Shown piece after piece: positions 33,133 through 41,834 of a DNA stretch of 64,000 nucleotides; within the stretch, counting starts at the first letter, position 1; every line of letters begins with the position of its first letter. Location: positions 558,001 through 622,000 of the forward strand of contig NZ_CAWVOH010000001.1 of assembly GCF_963930865.1 (NCBI RefSeq), written 5' to 3'. Origin of the DNA: Eupransor demetentiae. Its GTDB lineage: Bacteria; Bacillota; Bacilli; Lactobacillales; Lactobacillaceae. A program made the translations under genes and the position numbers. The notes under the pieces are model-generated. The model saw nothing but the letters and a program-made list of their open reading frames with translations. It was not told the origin of the DNA and ran no database searches.

Positions 33133-33485
33133 GCTTTAGCCCTCCATTGTGAAATTAGTTTTTGAGTGTCTAGGCCACCCATCAAAAAGACTTGTGGTGC
33201 CATTTCTTGATAGTCCGAAAGCATCTGGTAGTAGTGCTTACGGGTCCGAGCACCGGGCGTCAAAATAATATGCCGAACCAAAACCAAGTTTGGATTAATC
33301 ACTTGGACACCCAAAACACCCTGGATTTGGCTCTGCGGCGTTTCCTGCCAAACATAAAGGTGCCGGTCATCGCCTTGGTAGAGATCTAATTCAGTTTTTA
33401 AGTGTGAAATTTCTTTTAAACCGGGTAAGAGGGACAAAATGCCCATTACCGTCTTTTCGTCATCTTGACGAGCAACAATTAACAT
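33114..33485 (-). CDS. RibT-like N-acetyltransferase-family protein
   Basis: A 123-residue small protein (MLIVARQDDEKTVMGIL..., ...LVLVRHIILTPGARTRKHYYQML) of the type annotated RibT or reductase in Firmicutes, a GNAT-like fold of unknown substrate. It sits between xerD and scpA, the same place as in many lactobacilli. TAGGAGG precedes the ATG. Its stop lies inside the proposed start of scpA, so the two are coupled. Confidence 0.7.
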   Translation of the reverse strand: MLIVARQDDEKTVMGILSLLPGLKEISHLKTELDLYQGDDRHLYVWQETPQSQIQGVLGVQVINPNLVLVRHIILTPGARTRKHYYQMLSDYQEMAPQVFLMGGLDTQKLISQWRAKASKRQA

Positions 33486-33493
33486 ACTGCCTC

Positions 33494-34381
33494 CTAGGCA
33501 CGTGGGTGGTACTGATCGTAAACCTGGCTCAGGCGCTTCTTGGAAATGTGGGTATATATCTGAGTCGTTGAAATATCGGCATGCCCCAGCAATTCCTGGA
33601 CAATCCTCAAGTCAGCCCCATTTTCCAAAATATGAGTAGCAAAGGAATGCCGCAGAGTATGGGGCGAAACGTCCTTGGTAATTCCGGCTTCCAAAACCAA
33701 CTTCTTAATGATTTTCCAAACACCCTGACGGCTGAGCTGATTACCATGGTCGTTCAAGAAAGCGTAATCGCTTTTTTTATCTTTTAGCAAAGCAACTCGA
33801 CCAGTGGCCAGGTACTTTTCAAACCACGCAACGGCGACATCCCCAATCGGGATAATCCGCTCCTTGTCACCCTTACCAATGGTTTGAATTAAGCCCAAAT
33901 CCAAGTGTAAATCGCTTAGTTTAAGATTAACCAATTCTGAAACGCGCAAACCTGTGGCATACATCACTTCCAGTAAGGTGCGATTGCGCAAGCCCAAGGG
34001 CGTGTCAGCAGTTGGCACCGCCAATAAGCGGTCAATCTCTTCAATGCTAAGTACGGCCGGTAAATGATTGGCCTTTTTAGGTGGTTTCACATTAGCCATC
34101 GGGTCATGTTCCACCAGATTTTCCTGCTTTAAGTAAGCAAAGAATTTACGCAAAGAGGTCACCATTCGGATGATGGAGGCGTTGGACTTCCCCTTTTGAT
34201 CGAGTAAGTTCAACCAGTCCAAAATCACCAGGTAATCAACCTCGGTCAAAGTAAGTTTCTTCGAGGCAAGATAAGCAGCAAACTGCTCCAAGTCCTGCCG
34301 GTAAGACTTAATCGTATTAACCGATAATCCCCGTTCAATCTGAATAAAGTGCAGGTAGTCGCTTAAAGCGTCCTCAATCAT
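33494..34381 (-). CDS. xerD: Tyrosine recombinase XerD
   Basis: A 295-residue recombinase resolving chromosome dimers. The N-terminal SAM-like core-binding domain (residues about 1-88) is followed by the catalytic domain with the R-K-H-R-H-Y set: TGLRVSELVNL (Arg), GKGDKERIIPI (Lys), HTLRHSFATHIL (His, Arg), ELLGHADISTTQIYTH (His, Tyr). The neighbourhood xerD-ribT-scpA-scpB-rluB is the Firmicutes arrangement. Confidence 0.93.
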   Translation of the reverse strand: MIEDALSDYLHFIQIERGLSVNTIKSYRQDLEQFAAYLASKKLTLTEVDYLVILDWLNLLDQKGKSNASIIRMVTSLRKFFAYLKQENLVEHDPMANVKPPKKANHLPAVLSIEEIDRLLAVPTADTPLGLRNRTLLEVMYATGLRVSELVNLKLSDLHLDLGLIQTIGKGDKERIIPIGDVAVAWFEKYLATGRVALLKDKKSDYAFLNDHGNQLSRQGVWKIIKKLVLEAGITKDVSPHTLRHSFATHILENGADLRIVQELLGHADISTTQIYTHISKKRLSQVYDQYHPRA

Positions 34382-35252
34382 CGGACTGAGCCCCTACCAA
34401 ATGAATGCCTGCTTCATCTTGTGTAATCAAACGTTCCTTGTAAAGACGGCCCAAGGCCCGCTTAAACTGCCCCTTACTAAAACCAAACTGCTTTTTAATG
34501 GCAGCGGGGTCACTCTTATCGTTGAAGGGTAGGAAGTGATCAGAACGACGTTGCAATTGCGTTAGCAGGAACTTGGCATCCTCATCCATGACTTGATAGG
34601 CCAAAGGCTTCAAGGATAGGTTCAACACGCCATGTTCAGACACACCAATAACCCGGGCTTCCAAGACTTCACCCAGGCGGGGTTCCTCATAGCGTTCACT
34701 GGGATGAATGAAACCAAGTTCGTAATTTTCGGTAATGACGAGCGTTCCGACCAACTTATTTCGGTAGACCGTGGCCTGAATCTTTTGACCCTTTTTGACG
34801 TCACGAGGACGACGAGCAACGGCCTGGAAAATATCCTGCTGGGCGAGCTGGCCCCACAAACGCCCCTTGTTGTCTTCCTTTAGCGCAAGCATCAAGAGGT
34901 CGTCCTTTTTTGGCCAGAGTGAACTAATGGTTGGCAAGTCATCGAGTGAAACCACGACATCCTTATTGGGCAAACCAATCGAGACAAAGACACCCAAATC
35001 ATGGCGACTAGCCACAACTCGGCCCCAAGCGTACTGATCCTTTTGCACGAGTGGTTCCGTCTTAGTAATCTGAAGTTGGTGCTGTTCGTTTTGGTAGGCG
35101 AAGCCCGTTACAAAACCGTTCATCTTCAACGGCTTTTTCAATTCAGACTTGGCAATTTCATAGGTAAAACCATCAACTTGCGCGAAAAAGAAAGCATCGT
35201 TCTCGTCGGTAACTTTTGCCTTTAAAACTGTCCCTAAAACTGGTGTCATCAT
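34374..35252 (-). CDS. cvfB: S1-domain RNA-binding protein CvfB/YitL
   Basis: A 292-residue protein with three S1-like domains and a C-terminal winged helix (FGFSKGQFKRALGRLYKERLIT, about residues 255-276), as in CvfB, a regulator of virulence and RNA metabolism in staphylococci. Two ATGs lie in tandem at 35252 and 35249 after GAGGATTG; the second has the better spacing. Overlaps xerD by 8 bases. Confidence 0.87.
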   Translation of the reverse strand: MMTPVLGTVLKAKVTDENDAFFFAQVDGFTYEIAKSELKKPLKMNGFVTGFAYQNEQHQLQITKTEPLVQKDQYAWGRVVASRHDLGVFVSIGLPNKDVVVSLDDLPTISSLWPKKDDLLMLALKEDNKGRLWGQLAQQDIFQAVARRPRDVKKGQKIQATVYRNKLVGTLVITENYELGFIHPSERYEEPRLGEVLEARVIGVSEHGVLNLSLKPLAYQVMDEDAKFLLTQLQRRSDHFLPFNDKSDPAAIKKQFGFSKGQFKRALGRLYKERLITQDEAGIHLVGAQSDD

Positions 35253-35285
35253 CAATCCTCAATCCTACCCTTTCGGGTATTAAAC

Positions 35286-35735
35286 TCACTTAGCGGCTAG
35301 CATAGCCTTTACTTCGTTGGCAACGGTCTTACCGTCGGCCTTACCCTTAACTTGGCCAGAAACAACGCCCATAACCTTACCCATGTCGGAAGGTGCGCTA
35401 GCGCCAGTTTGTTCGATGGCCTTTTGGATAATGGTCTTAATTTCGTCAGCAGACAATTGCTTGGGCATGTATTCGGCCAAGATATCCAACTGCTTTTGCA
35501 CTTGGTCAACCAAGTCTTGGCGGTTAGCGGCCTTAAATTCTGCCAAGGAATCCTTTTGCTGCTTAACTTCACGCGAAACAACCGTCAACTCTTCATCAGG
35601 AGTCAAGTCGTGGTTCAACTCGATTTCTTCATTCATTACGGCTGACTTCAAACCACGAACAAGGGTCAAACGGTCCTTATCCTTAGCCTTCATGGCCGCC
35701 TTCATATCTTCTTGCAACTGTTCTTTTAATGACAT
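35286..35735 (-). CDS. GatB/YqeY domain protein
   Basis: A 149-residue YqeY-family protein, homologous to the C-terminal tRNA-binding domain of GatB. It begins MSLKEQLQEDMKAAMKAKDK and ends GKADGKTVANEVKAMLA. Its role is not established; it may aid tRNA-dependent amidation or tRNA binding. It lies next to rpsU, the common Firmicutes order. Confidence 0.9.
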   Translation of the reverse strand: MSLKEQLQEDMKAAMKAKDKDRLTLVRGLKSAVMNEEIELNHDLTPDEELTVVSREVKQQKDSLAEFKAANRQDLVDQVQKQLDILAEYMPKQLSADEIKTIIQKAIEQTGASAPSDMGKVMGVVSGQVKGKADGKTVANEVKAMLAAK

Positions 35736-35782
35736 TTTTATACCTCGAAGCTTTTTATTTTAGTTTATCACGTTCTCTAATA

Positions 35783-35808
35783 AAAAAACGCCACCGAAGT
35801 GACGTTCA
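35783..35808 (-). terminator. Terminator after rpsU
   Basis: Arms AACGTCAC and GGTGGCGTT with a T run on the minus strand. Confidence 0.8.
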
Positions 35809-35814
35809 ACCAAA

Positions 35815-36003
35815 TTAACGGTTCTTTTTCTTCTTGTTGCGCTTACGAGCAGCTTCAGACTTCAACTTACGTTCAACTGAAGGCTTGATGTAAAATTCGC
35901 GCTTGCGGTATTCTTGGAGAGTACCGTCCTTTGAAACACCACGCTTAAAGCGGCGCAATGCATCATCCAAAGATTCATTCTTACGAACAACAACCTTTGC
36001 CAT
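35815..36003 (-). CDS. rpsU: 30S ribosomal protein S21
   Basis: A 62-residue basic ribosomal protein (VVVRKNESLDDALRRFKRGV, then FYIKPSVERKLKSEAARKRNKKK) that aids initiation. The ATG is preceded by AAAGGAGGGAA. A consensus promoter lies in the gap after thiW. Confidence 0.97.
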   Translation of the reverse strand: MAKVVVRKNESLDDALRRFKRGVSKDGTLQEYRKREFYIKPSVERKLKSEAARKRNKKKKNR

Positions 36004-36060
36004 GTCGATTCCCTCCTTTCTCGCACTTTATTTCGTAAAACGATATGCAATAACTTGATT

Positions 36061-36089
36061 ATTATCTCAAATATTACAGTGGGCGTCAA
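36061..36089 (-). promoter_or_regulatory. Promoter of rpsU
   Basis: Minus-strand -35 TTGACG (36084-36089), 17 bp spacer and -10 GATAAT (36061-36066). Confidence 0.7.
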
Positions 36090-36106
36090 GTTTGTTTTGC
36101 TTGAAA

Positions 36107-36619
36107 TTAAAATTTCCGAAATAGGGCCTGAACATCCTTGAAGAGGTCGATTTTTGATAGGCTTAACAAAATAAAGTAAGCAATCACGGAGCCAATAATA
36201 GTAGCACCAACAAAACGGGGCGTAAAGAGTAGCCAATTGAGTTGATTATGCTGTCCCGTTACCCAAGCCATAACAGGCACCGAAAGCAAGGAACCGATAA
36301 TACCAGTTCCGATAAATTCACCAAACATGGCACTCGGCCATTTTGGCAGCAAGCGGTAGCACAGCCCCGCACAAAAGGCACCGAAAATAGCGCCCGTTAA
36401 GGCCAAGGGTGGCACGCCATAAATCATCATTCGCATGATGCCGGTAATAGTAGCCATAACCACGGCCCAAAATGGCCCCAACAAAACTGCAGCGATGATG
36501 TTCATGACACTGGACATGGGCGCCATCCCCTCCACGCGCATAATCGGTGACAGCACGATGTCCAAGGCAATCATAACCGTGACAATCATCAGTTTTTTCA
36601 ATGTTTGATTCTTTTGCAT
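36107..36619 (-). CDS. thiW: ECF transporter S component ThiW (thiamine precursor)
   Basis: A 170-residue membrane protein matching the ThiW pattern: VRVEGMAPMSSVMNI-like sequence (MRVEGMAPMSSVMNII, about residues 27-42), LLGPFWAVVMATITGIMRM and YGVPPLALTGAIFGAF. ThiW is thought to import the thiazole moiety of thiamine through the shared ECF module. A TPP riboswitch directly upstream supports the thiamine link. No thiM/thiD/thiE genes are adjacent. Confidence 0.9.
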   Translation of the reverse strand: MQKNQTLKKLMIVTVMIALDIVLSPIMRVEGMAPMSSVMNIIAAVLLGPFWAVVMATITGIMRMMIYGVPPLALTGAIFGAFCAGLCYRLLPKWPSAMFGEFIGTGIIGSLLSVPVMAWVTGQHNQLNWLLFTPRFVGATIIGSVIAYFILLSLSKIDLFKDVQALFRKF

Positions 36620-36635
36620 TTCTCTCTCCTTAAAA

Positions 36636-36687
36636 TAAAAAGCTATTCTTCCCGAGCTCAGTTTGAGTTCAAAGAAAAATAGCTTTG
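36636..36687 (-). terminator. Expression-platform terminator of the TPP riboswitch
   Basis: Minus-strand arms AAAGCTATT and AATAGCTTT with T-rich tail; an inner GAGCTC/GAGTTC region lengthens the stem. Confidence 0.75.
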
Positions 36688-36697
36688 TTAATCACTA

Positions 36698-36772
36698 ATT
36701 ATCTCCCTACGCAACTACTAAGTTAACAGGTTCAATGAGTATTTCTCAGCCAATAAAGGCACCCCAGATAAA
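36698..36772 (-). promoter_or_regulatory. TPP riboswitch (THI element)
   Basis: Minus strand reads CTGGGGTGCC, then GGCTGAGA, CCTGTTAACTTAG and TGCGTAGGGA: the two conserved TPP half-sites. It precedes thiW. Confidence 0.95.
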
Positions 36773-36785
36773 ATTATTTAATTGT

Positions 36786-37652
36786 TTAAAGGTCCGGCTC
36801 GTAGAAACGACCACCGGTGTGTTCAACCTTCCATGCTGAATAAAAGGCTTTTGGATCGGCTTCCTTAATCGCTTCGCGCAATTCCGGTAATTCGTACTGC
36901 GTCACCACGGTTAACAAAACAGACCGATCTTTTCCCGTATAGCCTCCGCGAGCACTATCAATGACCGTCACCCCACGCCGCATCTTGCATTGAATGGCAT
37001 CCACCATCCGCTGCGGCTCCGTGGTAACAATCATCTCTTGTATTTGCTGCTGTGGCGTGTAGAAAAAGTCAATCATGTGGGAAGAAACGAAGACCCCAAT
37101 GATCGAGTACAGCGCGTACTTCCAACCATAAGTGAAACCAGCCCCCAGCATAATCACCGTATTAAAGGCTAGGTTAACTGATCCCACCTTAAAGCCTAGA
37201 TGACGCTTAAGGACCATCCCGATGATGTCCAAGCCACCGGTTCCAACACCGCAACGTAATGCCGTTCCAACCGCCATTCCATTCAAGGCACCACCAAAGA
37301 TGGCGTTAATCAAAGGATCCGGCGTCAGGACTGTTTTCGTGGCAAAGACGGGCATGAAGACCGCCGATAGCAAAACCGCAAAGCTGGTAAAAATCGCAAA
37401 GCGGCGGGACAACTGCAGCCAAGCCAGAATCAAAAGTGGTAAATTCGTTAAGGCCAGCGCCCAGGCAATTGAAATATGACCGCCCGTTAAGACCGAAAGC
37501 AATTGTGAAAAACCAGTGAAGCCGGACGAATAAACGTGTCCGGGCAACCAAAAGTAATTCATAGCGACCGAAAGGACGATGCCGTAAAGCAGAGCGCCCC
37601 CAATTTGTCGTAGATAAAAATGTTGTAAATGATCTCGAAGAAATTTATGCAT
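36786..37652 (-). CDS. YitT-family membrane protein (DUF161 plus DUF2179)
   Basis: A 288-residue protein with an N-terminal membrane part of about six helices (GVGTGGLDIIGMVLKRHLG is the family hallmark, near residue 133) and a C-terminal DUF2179 cytoplasmic domain (VTVIDSARGGYTGKDRSVLLTVV). The function of YitT proteins is unknown. No good ribosome-binding site precedes the ATG at 37652, and it follows aspS by about 40 bp, suggesting it may be translated at a low level from the hisS-aspS transcript. Confidence 0.87.
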   Translation of the reverse strand: MHKFLRDHLQHFYLRQIGGALLYGIVLSVAMNYFWLPGHVYSSGFTGFSQLLSVLTGGHISIAWALALTNLPLLILAWLQLSRRFAIFTSFAVLLSAVFMPVFATKTVLTPDPLINAIFGGALNGMAVGTALRCGVGTGGLDIIGMVLKRHLGFKVGSVNLAFNTVIMLGAGFTYGWKYALYSIIGVFVSSHMIDFFYTPQQQIQEMIVTTEPQRMVDAIQCKMRRGVTVIDSARGGYTGKDRSVLLTVVTQYELPELREAIKEADPKAFYSAWKVEHTGGRFYEPDL

Positions 37653-37693
37653 AATAATTTTTTTCGGTCTCGTTTCTAAACAGTTATTGGCTT

Positions 37694-39478
37694 TTATTCA
37701 GCGGATGAATCCGGTTCAACTTCCAAACCAAGCTCGCTCAATTGTTGTGCAGAAACACGGGTAGGTGCTTCCGTCATCGGTTCAGTTGCACGAGAGTTCT
37801 TAGGGAAGGCAATCACTTCACGAATGTTGTCTTGTCCTGCCAAAAGCATGGCCAAACGATCCAAACCAAGCGCAATTCCACCCATTGGAGGGAAACCGTA
37901 TTCCATTCCTTCCAACAAGAAACCAAAGGCTTCTTGGGCCTTTTCAGGCGTAAAGCCAAGGGCACGCAACATCTTTTCTTGGATGTCCATGCGGTGAATA
38001 CGGATTGATCCTGAACCCAATTCGTAACCATTCAAAACCAAGTCATAAGACTGAGCATGCGCCTTGTGCGGATCTTCGCCTTCATCAAGGTAATGCAAGT
38101 CTTCTTCGTTTGGCATGGTAAATGGATGGTGAGCGGCGATCCAACGACCAAAGTCTTCTGAATATTCAAACAATGGCCAGTCCACAATCCAAGCAAAACG
38201 CCATGGACGTTCTTGGTCAATCAAGTCCAAATCCTTAGCCGTTTGACGACGCAAGGCATCCAAACTAGCCGTCACAACGTCGAAGCGGTCAGCGGCAAAG
38301 AGGAGCAAGTCCCCTTCCTTAGCACCAGCAGCATCGATGATGGCTTGCTTTTGGTCATCTTCGAAGAACTTTGCGATAGGACCAGTCAAACCTTCATCAG
38401 TGAACTTCATCCAGGCCAAGCCCTTGGCCCCGAAGCGTTCGATATATTGACCCAACTTATCAATGTCCTTACGAGAATAGTGATCTGCTCCACCCGGCAC
38501 GGCCAAGGCACGAACGTAGCCACCGGCTTCGATTGCCTTTGAGAAGACACCGAAACTGCTATCCTTCAAGACAGCTGACAAATCATGGATTTCGTAAGGA
38601 ATGCGCAAGTCGGGCTTGTCGGTTCCAAAACGGTCCATTGAATCTTGCCAAGTCAATGTGTCAATTTTATCAATATCCAAATCAAAATCAACAACATCTT
38701 TCATAATTTGCTTAACCCAGAGTGAAACCAGGTGACGAATTTCGTCGGCGTTCATGAATGAAGTTTCCAAGTCAAGCTGGGTAAATTCAGGTTGACGGTC
38801 ACCACGCAAGTCTTCATCACGGAAACAGCGGGCAATTTGGAAGTAACGGTCAAAGCCCGCTCCCATCAACAACTGCTTAAAGAGCTGTGGTGATTGTGGC
38901 AAAGCATAGAAGTGACCAGGGAAAACACGGGAAGGTACGAGGTAATCACGGGCCCCTTCAGGTGTTGACTTGGCCAAGTATGGCGTCTCGATGTTAATGA
39001 AATCGTGGGCATCCATAAAGTGCATGGCCGAAGCCATAATCTTTGAACGCACGCGCAAGTTCTTTTGCATTTCTGGGCGACGTAAGTCCAAGTAACGGTA
39101 CTTCAACTTCAATTCTTCGTTGGCGTTGACCCCATCTTCGATGTAGAAGGGCGGTGTCTTTGAGCCAGCCAAAATTTTGGCAGAAGTTACGTCGATTTCA
39201 ACCTTACCAGAACGAATCTTATCGTTGATTTGACCATCCTTACGAGCGACGACCTTACCATGAATTTCCAAAACGTATTCGTTTCGGGCTTCTTGGGCAA
39301 CCTTCAAGGCTTCTTCGTTATCCGCTGAAAAAGTCAACTGTACGATTCCTTCACGGTCACGCAAATCGATAAAGATCAATTCCCCGAATGAACGGCGCTT
39401 TTGAACCCAACCCGCAACGGTAACGTCTTGGTCCAAGTACTTTTCATCAATTAGTCCAGCATATGTTGTGCGCTTCAT
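37694..39478 (-). CDS. aspS: Aspartate--tRNA ligase
   Basis: A 594-residue class II synthetase of the bacterial type: anticodon-binding OB fold (VTVAGWVQKRRSFGELIFIDLRDR, residues about 19-42), catalytic core motif 2 ARCFRDEDLRGDRQPEFTQLD, bacterial GAD insertion and motif 3 GIALGLDRLAMLL. The ATG overlaps the hisS stop; both are under one T-box. Confidence 0.96.
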   Translation of the reverse strand: MKRTTYAGLIDEKYLDQDVTVAGWVQKRRSFGELIFIDLRDREGIVQLTFSADNEEALKVAQEARNEYVLEIHGKVVARKDGQINDKIRSGKVEIDVTSAKILAGSKTPPFYIEDGVNANEELKLKYRYLDLRRPEMQKNLRVRSKIMASAMHFMDAHDFINIETPYLAKSTPEGARDYLVPSRVFPGHFYALPQSPQLFKQLLMGAGFDRYFQIARCFRDEDLRGDRQPEFTQLDLETSFMNADEIRHLVSLWVKQIMKDVVDFDLDIDKIDTLTWQDSMDRFGTDKPDLRIPYEIHDLSAVLKDSSFGVFSKAIEAGGYVRALAVPGGADHYSRKDIDKLGQYIERFGAKGLAWMKFTDEGLTGPIAKFFEDDQKQAIIDAAGAKEGDLLLFAADRFDVVTASLDALRRQTAKDLDLIDQERPWRFAWIVDWPLFEYSEDFGRWIAAHHPFTMPNEEDLHYLDEGEDPHKAHAQSYDLVLNGYELGSGSIRIHRMDIQEKMLRALGFTPEKAQEAFGFLLEGMEYGFPPMGGIALGLDRLAMLLAGQDNIREVIAFPKNSRATEPMTEAPTRVSAQQLSELGLEVEPDSSAE

Positions 39479-40773
39479 TATTTATCTCCCTTTTTAGTAA
39501 CTCGTGCTAATTCCTCAGCCAGTTGATCAAGTTTGATTTCTTCTTGTTCACCGGATTCCATATTCTTCAGGCTCACGGTGTGATTGGCGATTTCGCTGTC
39601 ACCCAAAGTCATGACGTAAGCAGCTTCCAAACGATTAGCCGTCTTAAACTGTGATTTGGCTGAACGGTCCAAGTAATCGCGATTGGCGCGATAACCCAAT
39701 TGACGCAAATCCTGCACCAATTTCAAGGCTGGTGCATCACTGCCCTCACCCAAGTTAACGACGTAGAAGTCCAACTGAGGCTCCTTGGCTGCTTCGGCAT
39801 TTTGGCTGGCTAGAAGTGCTAGCAAACGTTCAACACCGACGGCAAAGCCGATTCCAGGGGTGTCTGGTCCACCAAATTCTTCGACCAAGCCAGAGTAGCG
39901 ACCACCACCAGCAATCGTTGCCGCACCGGAGAGGTTTTCATCAGTGGTCATGATTTCAAAAATGGTGTCATTGTAGTAATCCAAGCCTCGAACCATGTTG
40001 GAATCAATCGTGTAATTGATTTCCAGAAGGTCAAGCAACTCTTGAACGCGTTGCCAGTGGGCCTGAGAAGCTTCAGATAGGAAGTCCAAAATTGACGGTG
40101 CATCCGCAACAATTTCTTGATCCTTTTTATCCTTGGAATCCAAGACGCGGAGTGGATTTTGTTCCAAACGCGTTTGTGAGTCCTGTGACAAGTCATCAAA
40201 GTGAGGCTTCAAGTAGTCAATCAGGGCTTGGCGATAAGCTTGGCGCGATTCTTGATCACCCAAAGAATTGATGGCAACAGTCAAATTCTTCAAGCCCAAA
40301 GTCTTGAAGTAGTTCACGGCCATAGCAATGATTTCAACATCCAAGGCTGGTGACTTTGAACCAAAGGCTTCCACGCCAATTTGGTGGAATTGGCGGAAAC
40401 GACCGGCTTGCGGACGTTCATAACGAAACATGGGGCCCATATAGAAGACCTTGTATGGCTTTTCGTGATCTGGACCGTAGAGCTTATTTTCGACGTAAGC
40501 ACGGACCACACCAGCCGTTCCTTCAGGACGTAGAGCGACGTGGCGGTCACCCTTGTCATAAAAGTCATACATTTCCTTGGTGACGACGTCAGAAGTATCT
40601 CCCGCTGAGCGAGCAAACACTTCAAAATTTTCAAACATCGGCGTGCGGATTTCTCCGAAACCATAATTTGAAAATAGTTGACGGGCAACTGCTTCTACTT
40701 TTTGCCAAGCAACGCTTTGTTCAGGCAGAATGTCCGCCGTTCCTTTAGGTCGTTGAAAAGTCTTTTTTGCCAT
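39478..40773 (-). CDS. hisS: Histidine--tRNA ligase
   Basis: A 431-residue class II synthetase: QRPKGTADILP at the N-terminus, motif 2 FRYERPQAGRFRQFHQIG, the histidine-specific MVRGLDYYNDTIFEI and motif 3 GGGRYSGLVEEFGG. I chose ATG at 40773 (MAKKTFQ). An earlier in-frame ATG at 40797 directly abuts the only GGAGG. A small hairpin TGCGT/ACGCA between GGAGG and the chosen ATG may bring them to normal spacing. Confidence 0.93.
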   Translation of the reverse strand: MAKKTFQRPKGTADILPEQSVAWQKVEAVARQLFSNYGFGEIRTPMFENFEVFARSAGDTSDVVTKEMYDFYDKGDRHVALRPEGTAGVVRAYVENKLYGPDHEKPYKVFYMGPMFRYERPQAGRFRQFHQIGVEAFGSKSPALDVEIIAMAVNYFKTLGLKNLTVAINSLGDQESRQAYRQALIDYLKPHFDDLSQDSQTRLEQNPLRVLDSKDKKDQEIVADAPSILDFLSEASQAHWQRVQELLDLLEINYTIDSNMVRGLDYYNDTIFEIMTTDENLSGAATIAGGGRYSGLVEEFGGPDTPGIGFAVGVERLLALLASQNAEAAKEPQLDFYVVNLGEGSDAPALKLVQDLRQLGYRANRDYLDRSAKSQFKTANRLEAAYVMTLGDSEIANHTVSLKNMESGEQEEIKLDQLAEELARVTKKGDK

Positions 40774-40825
40774 AACAATTTCTGCGTAAAAACGCATCCT
40801 CCATGATTAAATTACTGATAAAAAG

Positions 40826-41047
40826 GAAAAAGCACCCCAAACGACAATTGTCGTTAAGGGCGCTTCGCGCGGTACCACCTTAATTTCCGTGTTCGAAAAC
40901 ACGCTAGGATTGCTTATCGCGCAATGCACGGGTCCGATAGAACCGTTACCTCCCGGGTGTCATGATTAAGGCCTTGTCCCGCTCACAGCATCCGCGGAAT
41001 TTCTGGCTGTCCATCCTTAATCGTTCCCTTTTCATCGGTATCAAATA
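40826..41047 (-). promoter_or_regulatory. T-box riboswitch controlling hisS-aspS
   Basis: Minus strand: antiterminator core TAAGGTGGTACCGCG (near 40867-40882), then a terminator with arms AGCGCCCTTAACGACA and TGTCGTTTGGGGTGCT and T run. Stem I: helix GATTAAGG with CCTTAATC, kink-turn GATGA below it, and specifier strand ATGACACCC. GAC (Asp) is followed by a purine and then a CCC:GGG helix; CAC (His, 40957-40959) overlaps it by one base. Confidence 0.92.
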
Positions 41048-41054
41048 TGCCTCA

Positions 41055-41083
41055 ATCATAACGATAAAAAAAGCGGGTGTCAA
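41055..41083 (-). promoter_or_regulatory. Promoter of hisS-aspS
   Basis: Minus-strand -35 TTGACA (41078-41083), 17 bp and -10 TATGAT (41055-41060). Confidence 0.8.
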
Positions 41084-41126
41084 GGAGTTTTGGAGGTGCT
41101 TTTGGAAGCAAGGTAATCAGAAGCTT

Positions 41127-41792
41127 TTAGCCTCTCTTCACCGAATGCACCACAAAATTGTCAGGATCAGAAACATCAATGACCCACCTTTCGGTAAATA
41201 ATACTGTCTTCGGTGTATCTTGTGATTTCAAAATCACGCCTGTTTTACTAGCAATCTGCTGACTATCACTTTTCACAAAGTAATCATGGGCAGAAGCGTC
41301 ATATTCAACGGTTAATAAGTTATCCTTCATTGCAATTGGATATACATTACGAATTAAGACATCCGTAGTTCGTGCCTCAATCCCCTTATTCGCATAACCT
41401 TCTAAAAGCTTTTGATTTTTAGCAAAGAGCTTTTCCGTCATTTGGTCTCGGAGTTCGTCGATATTTCCCGTAGAACAGCACTTTTGAAAGTCAATAAAGA
41501 GCAATTTCAGATTTCGGCGGTAAACCACATTAAATTGCAGTGACTCTTCTAAATGTTTAATTCTTTTCTTTTTGAAGTATTGTCCTACGAAAAAAGTGGC
41601 GGGCCCAATCAGAATCAAAAGAAAGAAAAAAGGACTTAGGTGTCCACTTTCAGAACCACCTGAATATGCACCGCCACCCACAGAGCCACCTCCGCCACTC
41701 GATCCACCACCAAAACTAGCAAAGGCAACCTGTTGGCAAGAAAGATATAGCGCAGAAAGCGCTGCTAAGAATGTAATGCCGTATTTTTTCAT
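41127..41792 (-). CDS. Secreted/membrane protein with Gly-rich segment and Tim44-like C-terminus
   Basis: 221 residues. A signal peptide (residues 1-26, ending VAFA-S) precedes a Gly/Ser-rich stretch (27-51). One membrane helix (about 53-70, LSPFFFLLILIGPATFFV) is followed by a basic stop-transfer KKKRIK and a cytoplasmic domain of about 150 residues. The latter resembles Tim44/MBA1-like domains (FQKCCSTGNIDELRDQMTEKLF, then YDASAHDYFVKSD and TERWVI). I infer the domain from pattern only. No partner is adjacent; it stands alone between the T-box and the tRNA. Confidence 0.6.
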   Translation of the reverse strand: MKKYGITFLAALSALYLSCQQVAFASFGGGSSGGGGSVGGGAYSGGSESGHLSPFFFLLILIGPATFFVGQYFKKKRIKHLEESLQFNVVYRRNLKLLFIDFQKCCSTGNIDELRDQMTEKLFAKNQKLLEGYANKGIEARTTDVLIRNVYPIAMKDNLLTVEYDASAHDYFVKSDSQQIASKTGVILKSQDTPKTVLFTERWVIDVSDPDNFVVHSVKRG

Positions 41793-41834
41793 TTTATTGA
41801 AATCTCTCCAACTTATTTAAAGATATCATAGCAT

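Noticed and set aside
35317..35763. 148-codon plus-strand ORF opposite the YqeY gene
   Set aside because: Mirror-frame artefact over a well-conserved gene; no initiation signals.
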